A stretch of 64,000 bases of DNA from Massilia sp. 9096 (GCF_000745265.1 NZ_JQNN01000001.1:5270001-5334000), one strand, 5' to 3'; shown: positions 24,993 to 33,507, counted from the stretch's first letter. The notes: generated by a model not told the origin, from the letters alone. Program-made: numbers and translations.

Positions 24993-25468
24993 GGTCGGGG
25001 TGGTGTGGAAGTGAAAGGGACAGTGGACGCGGAAGCCGGCGCGCCGGCCTGGCTGATCCTGAGCGTGACGGCCAGCGGGTCGGCCGCGTGCGCGCCTGCG
25101 CCCGCGCGCGCGGGCGGGAGCGCGCGCACGTCGAGCGACACGCGCGCGCCGTGCAGCGCGTTGGGCGCCGCCACGGCCTGGTCGGGACCGAGGCTGAACT
25201 CTTCGCGCCCGCCCGGGCCATCGACGATGAAGCGCAGGATCAGCCGTCCGGCCCAGATGCACTGGGTGTTGGCCGGGCAGCGGCTGTCGCTGAAGCTGTC
25301 GTAGGTGAGCGTGGTGCCCGGCGCCAGGGTCACGCTCTGTTCGGGCTGGAGCGGATAGACGCCGTCGCGGATCGGGTTGACCGCGCAGCCGCCCAGGGCG
25401 ACACCGGCTGCCATGGTGAAGGCGGCCGCGATGGCAAGGGGACGAGGCGGGAACCGCGATGGCATCAT
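24989..25468 (-). CDS. Small lipoprotein with RCPxxxxCIWAG motif
   Basis: A roughly 159-residue lipoprotein. The signal peptide has lipobox LGGC (VALGGCAVNP), and the mature part is beta-rich with a Cys pair in DSRCPANTQCIWAGR, a motif seen in uncharacterised lipoproteins. The last 40 residues are Pro/Ala-rich. Start choice is uncertain: adjacent Met codons at 25468 and 25465 begin the signal peptide, and the frame is open to 25564, but no clear ribosome-binding site distinguishes them. The stop overlaps the ggt start (ATGA), so the two are probably translated together. No function can be assigned. Confidence 0.75.
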   Translation of the reverse strand: MMPSRFPPRPLAIAAAFTMAAGVALGGCAVNPIRDGVYPLQPEQSVTLAPGTTLTYDSFSDSRCPANTQCIWAGRLILRFIVDGPGGREEFSLGPDQAVAAPNALHGARVSLDVRALPPARAGAGAHAADPLAVTLRISQAGAPASASTVPFTSTPPRP

Positions 25469-25581
25469 GGAGCATTCGGACATTTGCATTAAGCAAATAG
25501 TATCAAAACGCGACGCCTGCACAATTCGCGCTCCGGATGGCGTATCCTGTTGAGCACTTGTCAACTCACCAGGAGACCCGG

Positions 25582-26469
25582 ATGACGCGCTTGACCTCCG
25601 AGGATTTCGATCCCGAAGTCCTGAAACTGTTCGACGGCTACGTCCACGGACGCCTGTCGCGGCGCGACTTCCTGTCCCGCGCCGGCCGCTATGCCGTGGG
25701 CGGCGCGAGCGCGGCCACGCTGCTGGCGCAATTGTCGCCGTCGTTCGCCGCGCCGGTGGTGGCGCCGTCGGATGCGCGCTTGACCACGCGTTACCAGGAA
25801 TTCCCGTCGCCGCAAGGCTACGGCAAGCTGCGCGGCTACCTGGCGATGCCGGCCAGCGCCAAGGGCAAGCTGCCGGCGATCCTGGTGGTGCACGAGAACC
25901 GCGGCCTGAACCCGCACATCGAGGACATCGCGCGCCGCCTGGCGCTGGACGGCTTCATCGCGTTCGCGCCGGACGCGCTGTTCCCGCTCGGCGGCTACCC
26001 CGGCGACGAGGACAAGGCGCGCGAGCTGTTCCCCAAGCTCGACCAGGCCAAGACGCGCGCCGATTTCGTCGCCGCGGCCCAGCTGCTCAAGACGCTGCCG
26101 CAGGCGAATGGCAAGGTCGGGGTGGTGGGCTTTTGCTACGGCGGCGGCATCGCCAACTATCTCGCCACGCAATTGCCGGATCTGGGCGCGGCGGTGGCCT
26201 TTTACGGCATGCAGCCGGCAGCGGCCGAGGTGGCGCACATCCACGCGCCGCTGCAGTTGCACGACGCCGGCAAGGACGAGCGCATCCTGGCCGGCTGGCC
26301 GGCGTACGAGGCCGCGCTCAAGGCCAACCACGTCGACTACCAGCATTTCGTCTACGCCGACGCGCAGCACGGTTTCAACAACGACACCACCCCGCGCTTC
26401 GACGAAGCGGCGGCCAAGCTGGCGTGGAGCCGCACGGTTGCGTTCTTCAAGGACAAGCTGGGCAGCTGA
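25582..26469 (+). CDS. TAT-exported dienelactone hydrolase family protein
   Basis: A 295-residue alpha/beta hydrolase of the dienelactone hydrolase family (YghX-like). A twin-arginine signal (RLSRRDFLSRAGRYAVGG) covers about residues 30-48, predicting folded export. The catalytic triad is visible as Cys185 in GFCYGGG, an Asp in HDAGKDER and a His in AQHGFNND, with the family Glu in HENRGLN. I start at ATG 25582, seven bases after AGGAG; an in-frame upstream ATG at 25537 lacks such a site. The natural substrate is unknown. Confidence 0.92.
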   Translation: MTRLTSEDFDPEVLKLFDGYVHGRLSRRDFLSRAGRYAVGGASAATLLAQLSPSFAAPVVAPSDARLTTRYQEFPSPQGYGKLRGYLAMPASAKGKLPAILVVHENRGLNPHIEDIARRLALDGFIAFAPDALFPLGGYPGDEDKARELFPKLDQAKTRADFVAAAQLLKTLPQANGKVGVVGFCYGGGIANYLATQLPDLGAAVAFYGMQPAAAEVAHIHAPLQLHDAGKDERILAGWPAYEAALKANHVDYQHFVYADAQHGFNNDTTPRFDEAAAKLAWSRTVAFFKDKLGS

Positions 26470-26672
26470 GCCGGCGGGCATGCATGCCGGCCTCGGAAGT
26501 CGAGCGATACTGCAACTGCAGCTGCAGCGCACGCGGCGCTGGCGCACATCAGCGCGGTATTGCGCCCGGCGCGCGGCGAATCATCGGGCGTGAAAACCCG
26601 GGTCGCATGCACCATCGTGCCTACGGGCTGGAGGAAAGACGTCGATCGATCGCCGGATCGGTGCACCGAAAG

Positions 26673-26699
26673 AAAAGGCGCCCCGGAGGCGCCTTTTTT
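26673..26699 (+). terminator. Rho-independent terminator
   Basis: aaaaggcgcc, loop ccgga, ggcgcctttt plus a six-T run. It lies about 200 bases after the hydrolase stop. The 26470-26672 stretch before it holds no gene that I can support. Confidence 0.88.
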
Positions 26700-26724
26700 C
26701 GTGTTGCGCTAAATCAGAGGCGAA

Positions 26725-26894
26725 TCACGCGCGGCTGACACCGTCCACGAAGCCTTGGGTAAAGTCGTTCAAGCCTGCGCCGAGCCACATCATAAGCGCC
26801 GCCGCCAGCAGCAGGTTGCGGTTGGTCTTGCGATAGCCCACCGCCAGCAGCACCAAACCGATGATTTCGATCAGATAGAAAGAAAGTGTGTCAT
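26725..26894 (-). pseudogene. Small membrane-protein frame without a usable in-frame start
   Basis: On the minus strand a clean frame reads IEIIGLVLLAVGYRK, then NLLLAAALMMWLGAGL, and ends at TGA 26725-26727, the look of a roughly 55-residue two-span protein. No ATG is in frame. An ATG at 26894 would fit if one extra base followed it, since inserting a G there gives MDTLSFYLIE and then the visible frame. As it stands, that ATG meets a stop after seven codons. Either a one-base deletion broke the gene, or translation begins at CTG 26874 or TTG 26856. The product is unrecognised. Confidence 0.35.
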
Positions 26895-26979
26895 GTACGT
26901 CGACTTGTGATTGATGAGTCCGCTAGGGTATCAGATCGGCAAGCTCGTAAATACGCATATTGTCACTGCATAAGTGACC

Positions 26980-27004
26980 AAAAAAAAGCGCCCGAAGGCG
27001 CTTT
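26980..27004 (-). terminator. Terminator of rpoH
   Basis: Read on the minus strand, aaagcgcc, loop ttcg, ggcgcttt is followed by eight T residues. It lies 20 bases downstream of the rpoH stop. A second perfect 6-base inverted repeat (gtcact/agtgac, 26962-26978) lies just beyond. Confidence 0.92.
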
Positions 27005-27024
27005 CCTGATGCTGCGGTAAGGAA

Positions 27025-27921
27025 TCAGACGTAAGCGGCCAGCGCCGTTTTCATCTTTTTCAGTGCTGCGGTTTCGATCTGGCGGATACGCTCTGCCGAC
27101 ACGCCGAACTCCTCGGCCAGCGTGTGCAGCGTGGCGCCCGAGCCGTCGTCGTTGGCCAGCCAGCGCGCTTCCACGATGCGGCGCGAGCGCGGGTCCAGCT
27201 TGCCCAGGGCCGTTTCCAGGCCTTCCGACTGCAGGCGCACCACTTCTTCGGCTTCCAGCACCTTGGTCGGTTCCTGCTGGTCCGACGACAGGTAAGCGAT
27301 CGGCGAGAACTTGTCGTCTTCGTCGTCGGTCGGCGCTTCCAGCGCGATGTCGCGGCCCGACAGGCGCGTTTCCATCTCGATCACTTCTTCGCGCTTGACG
27401 TCGAGCATCTTGGCCAGGTCGTCGACTTGCTGCGGCGACATAGCGTCCAGGCCCTGCTTGTTGCTGCGCAGGTTGAAGAACAGTTTGCGCTGGGCTTTGG
27501 TCGTCGCGACCTTGACCAGACGCCAGTTCTTCAAGATGTATTCGTGCATCTCGGCCTTGATCCAGTGCATCGCGTAGGACACCAGGCGTACGCCCTGGTT
27601 CGGGTCGAAGCGCTTGACTGCCTTCATCAGGCCGATGTTGCCTTCCTGGATCAGGTCGGCGTGCGGCAGGCCATAGCCCAGGTAGCCGCGTGCGATCGAC
27701 ACCACCAGGCGCAGGTGGGACATCACCATCTTTTGCGCGGCGTCCAGATCGTTGTCGTCGCGCAGCCGCTTCGCCAGCGAGATCTCTTCCTCGTGGGTCA
27801 GCATCGGCAGGCGGTTCACCGCGGAGATATAAGCGTCGATATTGCCGAGATTGCCGTTGAAACCCAGTCCAAGAGCACGGCTGCCGGTAGGTACCAATGC
27901 GGATTGTGCGGACATGTTCAC
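27025..27921 (-). CDS. rpoH: RNA polymerase heat-shock sigma factor (sigma-32)
   Basis: A 298-residue sigma-32 directing transcription of chaperone and protease genes. Region 2 contains HLRLVVSIARGYLGYGLPHADLIQEGNIGLMKAVKRFD, including the core-binding and -10 recognition parts. The RpoH box QRKLFFNLR distinguishes it from other sigma factors, and region 4 ends with LAEEFGVSAERIRQIETAALKKMK. It is monocistronic, with a terminator 20 bases downstream. A CIRCE operator lies about 120 bases upstream of the start, which predicts additional HrcA control. Confidence 0.98.
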   Translation of the reverse strand: MNMSAQSALVPTGSRALGLGFNGNLGNIDAYISAVNRLPMLTHEEEISLAKRLRDDNDLDAAQKMVMSHLRLVVSIARGYLGYGLPHADLIQEGNIGLMKAVKRFDPNQGVRLVSYAMHWIKAEMHEYILKNWRLVKVATTKAQRKLFFNLRSNKQGLDAMSPQQVDDLAKMLDVKREEVIEMETRLSGRDIALEAPTDDEDDKFSPIAYLSSDQQEPTKVLEAEEVVRLQSEGLETALGKLDPRSRRIVEARWLANDDGSGATLHTLAEEFGVSAERIRQIETAALKKMKTALAAYV

Positions 27922-28039
27922 TCCCTCGTAAAAAGCTGCTGCATCGTCAATGCCATAAAGGCTGCCCCGGAGGCGCGGCGATTATGGGATGCGGACGGGA
28001 TGCTTTCAATAGCCAAACCCGTCGTGTACGGACAAGATA

Positions 28040-28066
28040 TTAGCACTCTCTTGAGGTGAGTGCTAG
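28040..28066. promoter_or_regulatory. CIRCE operator (HrcA-binding site) upstream of rpoH
   Basis: TTAGCACTC (28040-28048), nine bases, GAGTGCTAG (28058-28066). This matches the established CIRCE consensus TTAGCACTC-N9-GAGTGCTAA at 17 of 18 arm positions. On the minus strand the distal arm runs into taatat, a plausible -10 element, so HrcA would block the rpoH promoter. Confidence 0.9.
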
Positions 28067-28606
28067 CCGCCACCATATTTCCGCTGACGTCCTTAAGTTT
28101 CGTTAAAGTGTTGCTTACAGGAATCGAAAACGGATCGGTTCAACTGTAGAGGTGGCACTGTGATGCAGCTGATTTAAATCAAACGCGGGGCTTGAAACGT
28201 TTGAAATCGGTAGAAGATAGGTTATGCCTGCAAGTTACAGAGGTCTGTGAACTGGCGCACCTAGACATGTAGGCCGATGCCTTGCGTCCGCCGTGGACTT
28301 GACTGGCGAACAGCGGAAGAGTTCACAAAAACACAAGGCGTTCCAAGGTCCGAGTTCATTGCGGACACCGGCAATCTGCTCCATGACGTTCCTCGGCGCG
28401 ATGCGCCGATTCCCCCTCGGCACCGACGACAACGCCCCCCAAGACGCGGGTTTCCTTATTGCTGCGCTGCGGCAGCCGGACGCGCGAGATTCCATGCCTA
28501 TGCTACGTTCATGATCCAGGCAGGCCACCGGGACGGTATGCGCAACGTATTTACCAGAGGTTTGGCCTGCGGAATTCAAAGCACATCATCGTGAAGGAAT
28601 AATGCA
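28067..28606. other. Intergenic region between rpoH and the aldehyde dehydrogenase
   Basis: About 540 bases without a supportable gene on either strand. Short open frames on both strands lack ribosome-binding sites and recognisable products. It contains the FNR-like palindrome at 28169-28182 and must carry the promoters of both flanking divergent genes. Confidence 0.6.
28169..28182. promoter_or_regulatory. FNR/Anr-like palindrome
   Basis: CTGATTTAAATCAA matches TTGAT-N4-ATCAA at nine of ten arm positions. It lies 425 bases before the dehydrogenase start and about 250 before rpoH. Regulation by an oxygen-sensing CRP/FNR protein is possible but unproven. Confidence 0.35.
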
Positions 28607-30130
28607 ATGAGCAAGAATGCCGAAGCACGCGAATACCAGAATTTCGATACGCTGTTCATCGATGGCCGCTGGAAAGCCGGCGGGTCCAAGCCCAGGCCGA
28701 ATCTGAACCCCTGGACCGAACAGCCGATCGGCGAGGTCGCCCAGGCCAACGAAGCCGACCTGAACGCCGCCTACGATGCCGCCACCCGCGCCCAGCCCGC
28801 ATGGGCGGCCAAGCTGCCATCGGAACGTGCACAGGTGTTCGCCAAGGTCGCCCAGATCATGGACCAGCGCCGCGAAGAGATCATCGGCTGGATCGTGCGC
28901 GAAGCCGGGGGCACCCTGCTCAAGGCGGCGCTCGAGTGGAAGTCGGTGCAGGGCGTCATGCTCGAGGCGGCGTCGCTGCCGTATATGGTCGAAGGCAAGA
29001 TCCTGCCCAACGACACCGTCGGCAAGGAAAGCCGCGTCTACCGCAAGCCGGTGGGCGTGGTCGGCGTGATTTCGCCGTGGAACTGGCCGTTCCAGTTGTC
29101 GGCCCGTTCGGTGGCGCCGGCCATGGCGGTCGGCAATGCCGTGGTGCTCAAGCCGGCATCGGACACCCCGATCACCGGCGGCCTGCTGTTCGCCAAGATG
29201 TTCGAGGAAGCCGGCCTGCCGCCGGGCATCCTGAACGTCATCCCGGGTTCGGGCGGCGAGATCGGCGATGCCTTCGTCAAGCATCCGGCGCCGCGCGTGA
29301 TTTCGTTCACCGGCTCGACGCCGGTCGGACGGGGGATCGGCAAGATCGCCTACGAGGCCGCGATCATCAAGCGTCTCGAACTGGAGCTCGGCGGCGACAG
29401 CCCGCTGGTGGTGCTGGCCGATGCCGACCTTGATCTGGCGGTCGATGCCGCCGTGTTCGGCAAGTTCCTGCACCAGGGCCAGATCTGCATGATCTCGAAC
29501 CGCCTGATCGTCGAAGCGCCGATCTACGACGAGTTCGTCGACCGCTACGCCGCCCGCGTGAAAGGGCTCAAGATGAATGGTCCGGACGATCCCGAAACCT
29601 TCATCGGTCCGATCATCAATCGCGACCAGCTGAAAAGCGTGCAGGAGACGATCGCCCTGGCGCGCGGCGCCGGCTACCGCGAGATGGCCGGCGGCGAGGC
29701 GCAGGGACTGCTGATGCCGCCGCACGTCTTCGCCGACGTCGAGCCGGAAGGCGCGCTGTACCGGCGCGAGATCTTCGGGCCGGTCGCGCCGGTGATCCGC
29801 GCAGCGAATGCCGACGAGGCGCTGCGCATCGCCAACGACACCGATTACGGCCTGTCCTCGGCGGTGTTCACGCGCGACCTGGAAAAAGGCGTGCGCTTCG
29901 CGCGCTCGATCCAGGCCGGCATGGCGCACGTCAACGACCAGCCGGTGAACGACTTGCCGTTCAGCCCCTTCGGTGGCGAGAAGAACAGCGGCATCGGCCG
30001 CTTCAACGGCCGTTGGGCGGTCGAGGCCTTCACCACCGACCAGTGGGTCACGCTGCAGCACGCGCCGCGTCCTTATCCGTTCGACGCGCGCATCCTGAGC
30101 CCGGGGACGTCGGAAAGCGTGGGCGGCTAA
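28607..30130 (+). CDS. Aldehyde dehydrogenase family protein
   Basis: A 507-residue NAD(P)-dependent aldehyde dehydrogenase. The cofactor region shows PWNWPFQLS and GNAVVLKPA, then GSTPVGRGIG. The catalytic Glu is in LELELGGDSP (Asp where many families have Lys), and the nucleophile Cys294 is in QGQICMISNR. EIFGPVAPV and the C-terminal PFGGEKNSGIGRFNG are also present. It resembles the benzaldehyde/vanillin-type dehydrogenases, but the substrate is not determined. The start at ATG 28607 has AAGGA eight bases upstream; an overlapping ATG at 28602 meets a stop after two codons. It interrupts the common ftsYEX-rpoH order and lies on the opposite strand. Confidence 0.95.
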   Translation: MSKNAEAREYQNFDTLFIDGRWKAGGSKPRPNLNPWTEQPIGEVAQANEADLNAAYDAATRAQPAWAAKLPSERAQVFAKVAQIMDQRREEIIGWIVREAGGTLLKAALEWKSVQGVMLEAASLPYMVEGKILPNDTVGKESRVYRKPVGVVGVISPWNWPFQLSARSVAPAMAVGNAVVLKPASDTPITGGLLFAKMFEEAGLPPGILNVIPGSGGEIGDAFVKHPAPRVISFTGSTPVGRGIGKIAYEAAIIKRLELELGGDSPLVVLADADLDLAVDAAVFGKFLHQGQICMISNRLIVEAPIYDEFVDRYAARVKGLKMNGPDDPETFIGPIINRDQLKSVQETIALARGAGYREMAGGEAQGLLMPPHVFADVEPEGALYRREIFGPVAPVIRAANADEALRIANDTDYGLSSAVFTRDLEKGVRFARSIQAGMAHVNDQPVNDLPFSPFGGEKNSGIGRFNGRWAVEAFTTDQWVTLQHAPRPYPFDARILSPGTSESVGG

Positions 30131-30185
30131 GGCCGCTGGAGGGATGGCCGGTGCCCCGTCCGGGCGGCGCCGGTCCCTGACTTCA

Positions 30186-31109
30186 TTACTTCAGCCGCGC
30201 CAGGTGGCGCTGCACCGACAGCATGGCGCCGGCCAGCCCGAGGCCGGCGCTGATCGCCAGCAGGGCGGCCAGGCCGAGCGGCGGCAGCGGCGCCAGCTGG
30301 AACTCGGACGCGTACAGGCGTGCGAATTCGGCGATGGCGGTATTGAGCGGACGCAGCGCGAGCGTTACCGCGCCCAGCGCCACCGCGCCGGCGCACAGGC
30401 CGAGCAGGGCGCCGGTATAGTAAAACGGACGGTGGATGAAGTCGTTGGTCGCGCCCAGCAGCTTCGACACGGCGATTTCCTCGCGCTGGGTCAGCACCTG
30501 CAGGCGGATCGTGTTGAACACCACCGCGATCACCACCACGCCCAGCGTCAGCGCCAGCAGCAGCAGCGCCATGCGCAGCACGTTCAGCAGCGCCGCCAGG
30601 CGCTTGACCCAGGCCGAGTCGACCTGCACCGAGTCGACGCCCGGCAGCGCGCGCATCTGCTCGGCCAGGCCGTCGACGCGCTCGGCGTCGGCGCCGCTGT
30701 TGGCGAAGCCGTCCAGCTTCATCACGTAGCTGTCCGGCAGCGGGTTGTCGCCCAGCGTCTCCAGCACGTCGGTCAGGCCGCTCTTGGCGCGCAGGTTTTC
30801 CAGCGCCTGCTCGCGCGGCACGAAGCTGACCTTGGCGTGGCTGCCGGCCAGGATCCGCTGCAATTGCGGATCGACGGCCTGGGCCTGGTCGCGCGTCGCG
30901 TCCTGCTTCATGAACAGGCTGATTTCGGGGTCGACCGACAGCTCCTGCGACAGCGGCCGCACGTTCTCCAGCAGGGTCACGCCGGCGAAGGGCAGCGCCA
31001 GCGCCACCGCCACCACCAGCACGTTGAACAGGAAACTGCCGGGCGTCTTGCGCACCTGGCCGAAGGCCGCGCCGAGGGCGAAGCGATGCTGGCGGAACCA
31101 GACGTTCAT
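30186..31109 (-). CDS. ftsX: Cell division protein FtsX
   Basis: A 307-residue membrane partner of the FtsE ATPase. FtsEX couples ATP hydrolysis at the septum to activation of cell-wall hydrolases. The topology is standard: an N-terminal cytoplasmic segment, a first span at about residues 23-45, a periplasmic domain at about 50-165, then three spans at about 175-200, 225-250 and 280-300. LLGATNDFIHRPFYYTGA is a conserved FtsX phrase. The start overlaps the ftsE stop by four bases. Confidence 0.96.
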   Translation of the reverse strand: MNVWFRQHRFALGAAFGQVRKTPGSFLFNVLVVAVALALPFAGVTLLENVRPLSQELSVDPEISLFMKQDATRDQAQAVDPQLQRILAGSHAKVSFVPREQALENLRAKSGLTDVLETLGDNPLPDSYVMKLDGFANSGADAERVDGLAEQMRALPGVDSVQVDSAWVKRLAALLNVLRMALLLLALTLGVVVIAVVFNTIRLQVLTQREEIAVSKLLGATNDFIHRPFYYTGALLGLCAGAVALGAVTLALRPLNTAIAEFARLYASEFQLAPLPPLGLAALLAISAGLGLAGAMLSVQRHLARLK

Positions 31110-31810
31110 GCTTGGCCTCCCGCGGCATGGCCGGCGACGTCGCCGATCGCATCGGCCACCAGCGCCCCATGTTCGAGGCGGATCACGCGTGCGTTCGACG
31201 AGCCCAGTACGAAGTCGTCATGGGTCGAGATCACGCAGGTCACGCCGACCGAGTGGAACGCGCGCAGCGCGTCGAGCACGCGGTCGGCCGCGGCGCGGTC
31301 GAGGTTGGCGGTCGGCTCGTCGGCCAGGATGATCTGCGGACGGTTGACGATCGCGCGCGCGATCGCCACGCGCTGCTGCTCGCCGCCCGACAGTTCCACC
31401 GGCAGGGCGCCCGCGCGCTCGAGCAGGCCGACCTTGTCCAGCGCGGCGCGGGCGCGCCCCTCGGCCTGCCCCTTGGGCGAGCCGGTGACGATCAGCGGCA
31501 GCATCACGTTGGCCAGCAGGCTGCGGTCGTTCAGCAGGCGCTGGTGCTGGAAGATCAGGCCGAGGTTACGGCGCAGGAAGGGCACGCCGGCCTTCTTGAT
31601 GCGGCCGATGTCCTGGCCGTTGACGATCACGCGGCCCGAGGTCGGGCGCTCGATCGCGGCCACCATCTTCATCAGCGTGGACTTGCCGGCGCCGGACGGG
31701 CCGGCCAGGTAGACCAGCTCGCCCTTGCCGATGTTCAGCGAGACATCCTGCAGGGCGAGCGCGTCGGCCGAATACTTTTTCGAGACGGACTGGAATTCGA
31801 TCATGGGCAC
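31106..31810 (-). CDS. ftsE: Cell division ATP-binding protein FtsE
   Basis: A 234-residue ABC ATPase of the FtsEX complex. Walker A is GPSGAGKST, the signature LSGGEQQR, Walker B IILADEPTANLD, and the switch His is in STHDD. It is slightly longer at the C-terminus than the E. coli protein. The start ATG at 31810 is 19 bases after the ftsY stop, and the gene ends overlapping ftsX, giving a ftsY-ftsE-ftsX operon. Confidence 0.97.
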   Translation of the reverse strand: MPMIEFQSVSKKYSADALALQDVSLNIGKGELVYLAGPSGAGKSTLMKMVAAIERPTSGRVIVNGQDIGRIKKAGVPFLRRNLGLIFQHQRLLNDRSLLANVMLPLIVTGSPKGQAEGRARAALDKVGLLERAGALPVELSGGEQQRVAIARAIVNRPQIILADEPTANLDRAAADRVLDALRAFHSVGVTCVISTHDDFVLGSSNARVIRLEHGALVADAIGDVAGHAAGGQA

Positions 31811-31829
31811 GGTCGATGGGCTCCGCAGC

Positions 31830-33053
31830 TTAACCGAGCAGCGCTTCGGCGAACTCGTCGGCGCTGAAGGGCTGCAGGTCGTCCAGCTTTTCGCCGACGC
31901 CGATGAAGTACACCGGCACCGGACGGGTGCGCGCGATCGCGGCCAGGATGCCGCCCTTGGCGGTGCCGTCCAGCTTGGTGATCACCAGGCCGGTCAGCTG
32001 CAGCGCATCGTCGAAGGCCTTGACCTGCGCCAGCGCGTTCTGGCCGGTGTTGCCGTCGATGACCAGCAGGACTTCGTGCGGCGCGTCTTCCATGCCCTTG
32101 CCGATGACGCGCTTGATCTTCTTGAGCTCTTCCATCAGGTGCAGCTGGGTCGGCAGGCGGCCGGCGGTATCGACCATGACCACGTCGACGCCGCGCGCCT
32201 TGCCCGACTGGACCGCGTCGAACGCGACCGCGGCCGGGTCGCCCGACGCCTGCGAGATCACCGTGACGTTGTTGCGCTGGCCCCAGACCATCAGCTGCTC
32301 GCGCGCGGCGGCGCGGAAGGTGTCGCCGGCGGCCAGCAGCACCGACTGATCGAAGCGCTGCATGTGCTTGGCCAGCTTGCCGATGGTGGTGGTCTTGCCG
32401 GCGCCGTTGACGCCCGCGATCATCATCACCAGCGGCGCATGGCGGCCCAGCTCCAGCGGCTTTTCCAGCGGGCGCAGCAGGTCGACCATCAGGGTCTTGA
32501 GGGCGGCCTTGACCGCGGCCGGCTCGAGCAGCTTGTCTTCCTTGACCTTGCGGCGCAGGTTGTCGAGCAGGTACTGGGTCGCGTCCATGCCGGCGTCCGA
32601 CATCAGCAGGGCGCCTTCGAGTTCTTCGTACAGGTCTTCGTCGATGCGCGCGCCGACGAACAGCAGCGACAGGTTGTTCGAGGTCTTGGCCAGGCCGGCC
32701 TTCAGGCGCGACATCCAGGAGCGCTTGGCTTCGGCCGGATTGACCGGGCGTTCGGCGGTTTCGGGGAACAGCTGGCCTTCGTAGGCGGTGCCGATCGATT
32801 CGGCCGGGAGTTCGGCGTCGAGTTCGGCGCCGGCGGCGGCCTGGGCTTCGGCTTGTGCTGCGGCTTCCGGCGCGGCGGCATCGTCCGGCGCGAAGGCGGG
32901 CGTACCGTTGCTGCCGAACAGGCGTTGCAGAAAACCGGGCTGAGCGGGCGCCTCGGCCTCGGGGGCTGCCGGCGCCAACGCGGCGGCATCGGCCGGCGTC
33001 GGCTGCGCCGGGGTCTCGGCTTCAGGCTTTTTCTTTTTGAAAAAACTAAACAT
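31830..33053 (-). CDS. ftsY: Signal recognition particle receptor FtsY
   Basis: A 407-residue SRP receptor GTPase that brings ribosome-SRP complexes to the Sec translocon. The N-terminal A domain (residues 1-110) is Ala/Glu/Pro-rich and begins with the basic MFSFFKKKKPE. The helical N domain (about 115-195) precedes the G domain with GVNGAGKTTT (G1), DTFRAAA, DTAGRLPT (G3), TKLDGTAKGG (G4) and GVGEKLDDL. I start at ATG 33053, where this basic N-terminus begins; the open frame further upstream is not conserved-looking. It is the first gene of ftsYEX. Confidence 0.97.
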   Translation of the reverse strand: MFSFFKKKKPEAETPAQPTPADAAALAPAAPEAEAPAQPGFLQRLFGSNGTPAFAPDDAAAPEAAAQAEAQAAAGAELDAELPAESIGTAYEGQLFPETAERPVNPAEAKRSWMSRLKAGLAKTSNNLSLLFVGARIDEDLYEELEGALLMSDAGMDATQYLLDNLRRKVKEDKLLEPAAVKAALKTLMVDLLRPLEKPLELGRHAPLVMMIAGVNGAGKTTTIGKLAKHMQRFDQSVLLAAGDTFRAAAREQLMVWGQRNNVTVISQASGDPAAVAFDAVQSGKARGVDVVMVDTAGRLPTQLHLMEELKKIKRVIGKGMEDAPHEVLLVIDGNTGQNALAQVKAFDDALQLTGLVITKLDGTAKGGILAAIARTRPVPVYFIGVGEKLDDLQPFSADEFAEALLG

Positions 33054-33294
33054 GGTGTCGTGGGGAGGAACTGCGTGCGGCGCCCGCCGGGGCGGACATA
33101 CCAAAAAGGGTCGCGCGTATTCTACCAGAGCGGGCCACTGCGGCGGACGCGACACCGCTGAGCGCATGCCTGCGTCAGCTCAGCGATTTCGTGGCGAGAA
33201 TGCATCGCATCATGGAACTTGGCGACACCGCTTGCTCAATCATGGCGAGCGCTGGGTTAGATTGTGCCTATATCAAGAAACTGAAAGGGACGCC

Positions 33295-33498
33295 ATGATC
33301 TCCAGGTTCTTCAAGCGGCTGCTGACCGGCGACGCCGCGAGCGCCGGTGCGGCCTCGCTGCGCAACATCGTCGTCTGGCTCTTCATCATGCTGGTCGCGC
33401 TGTTCCTGACCCACCCGTCGGGCGGGCCGTTCAGCGCGTCCGACACGCCGGCGCCGTGGCCGGCGGAGCTGGGACTGGACGGGTCGCTGGGTCTCTGA
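33295..33498 (+). CDS. Small single-span membrane protein, hypothetical
   Basis: A 67-residue protein with a basic N-terminus (MISRFFKRLLTGD) and one membrane span (about residues 24-42, NIVVWLFIMLVALFL). A short Pro/Gly-rich tail follows. ATG 33295 has AAGGGA upstream. Tail to tail with the ThDP enzyme gene, it ends nine bases before that gene's stop. I do not recognise a family. Confidence 0.6.
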   Translation: MISRFFKRLLTGDAASAGAASLRNIVVWLFIMLVALFLTHPSGGPFSASDTPAPWPAELGLDGSLGL

Positions 33499-33507
33499 TG
33501 CCGCTGC

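Noticed and set aside
28235..28579. A 114-codon minus-strand frame in the rpoH-dehydrogenase gap
   Set aside because: No ribosome-binding site or domain, and frames on the opposite strand are equally long; likely chance in G+C-rich DNA.
30130..30186. GC-rich inverted repeat between the aldehyde dehydrogenase and ftsX
   Set aside because: The stem is imperfect and no T-run follows on either strand, so I do not call a terminator.
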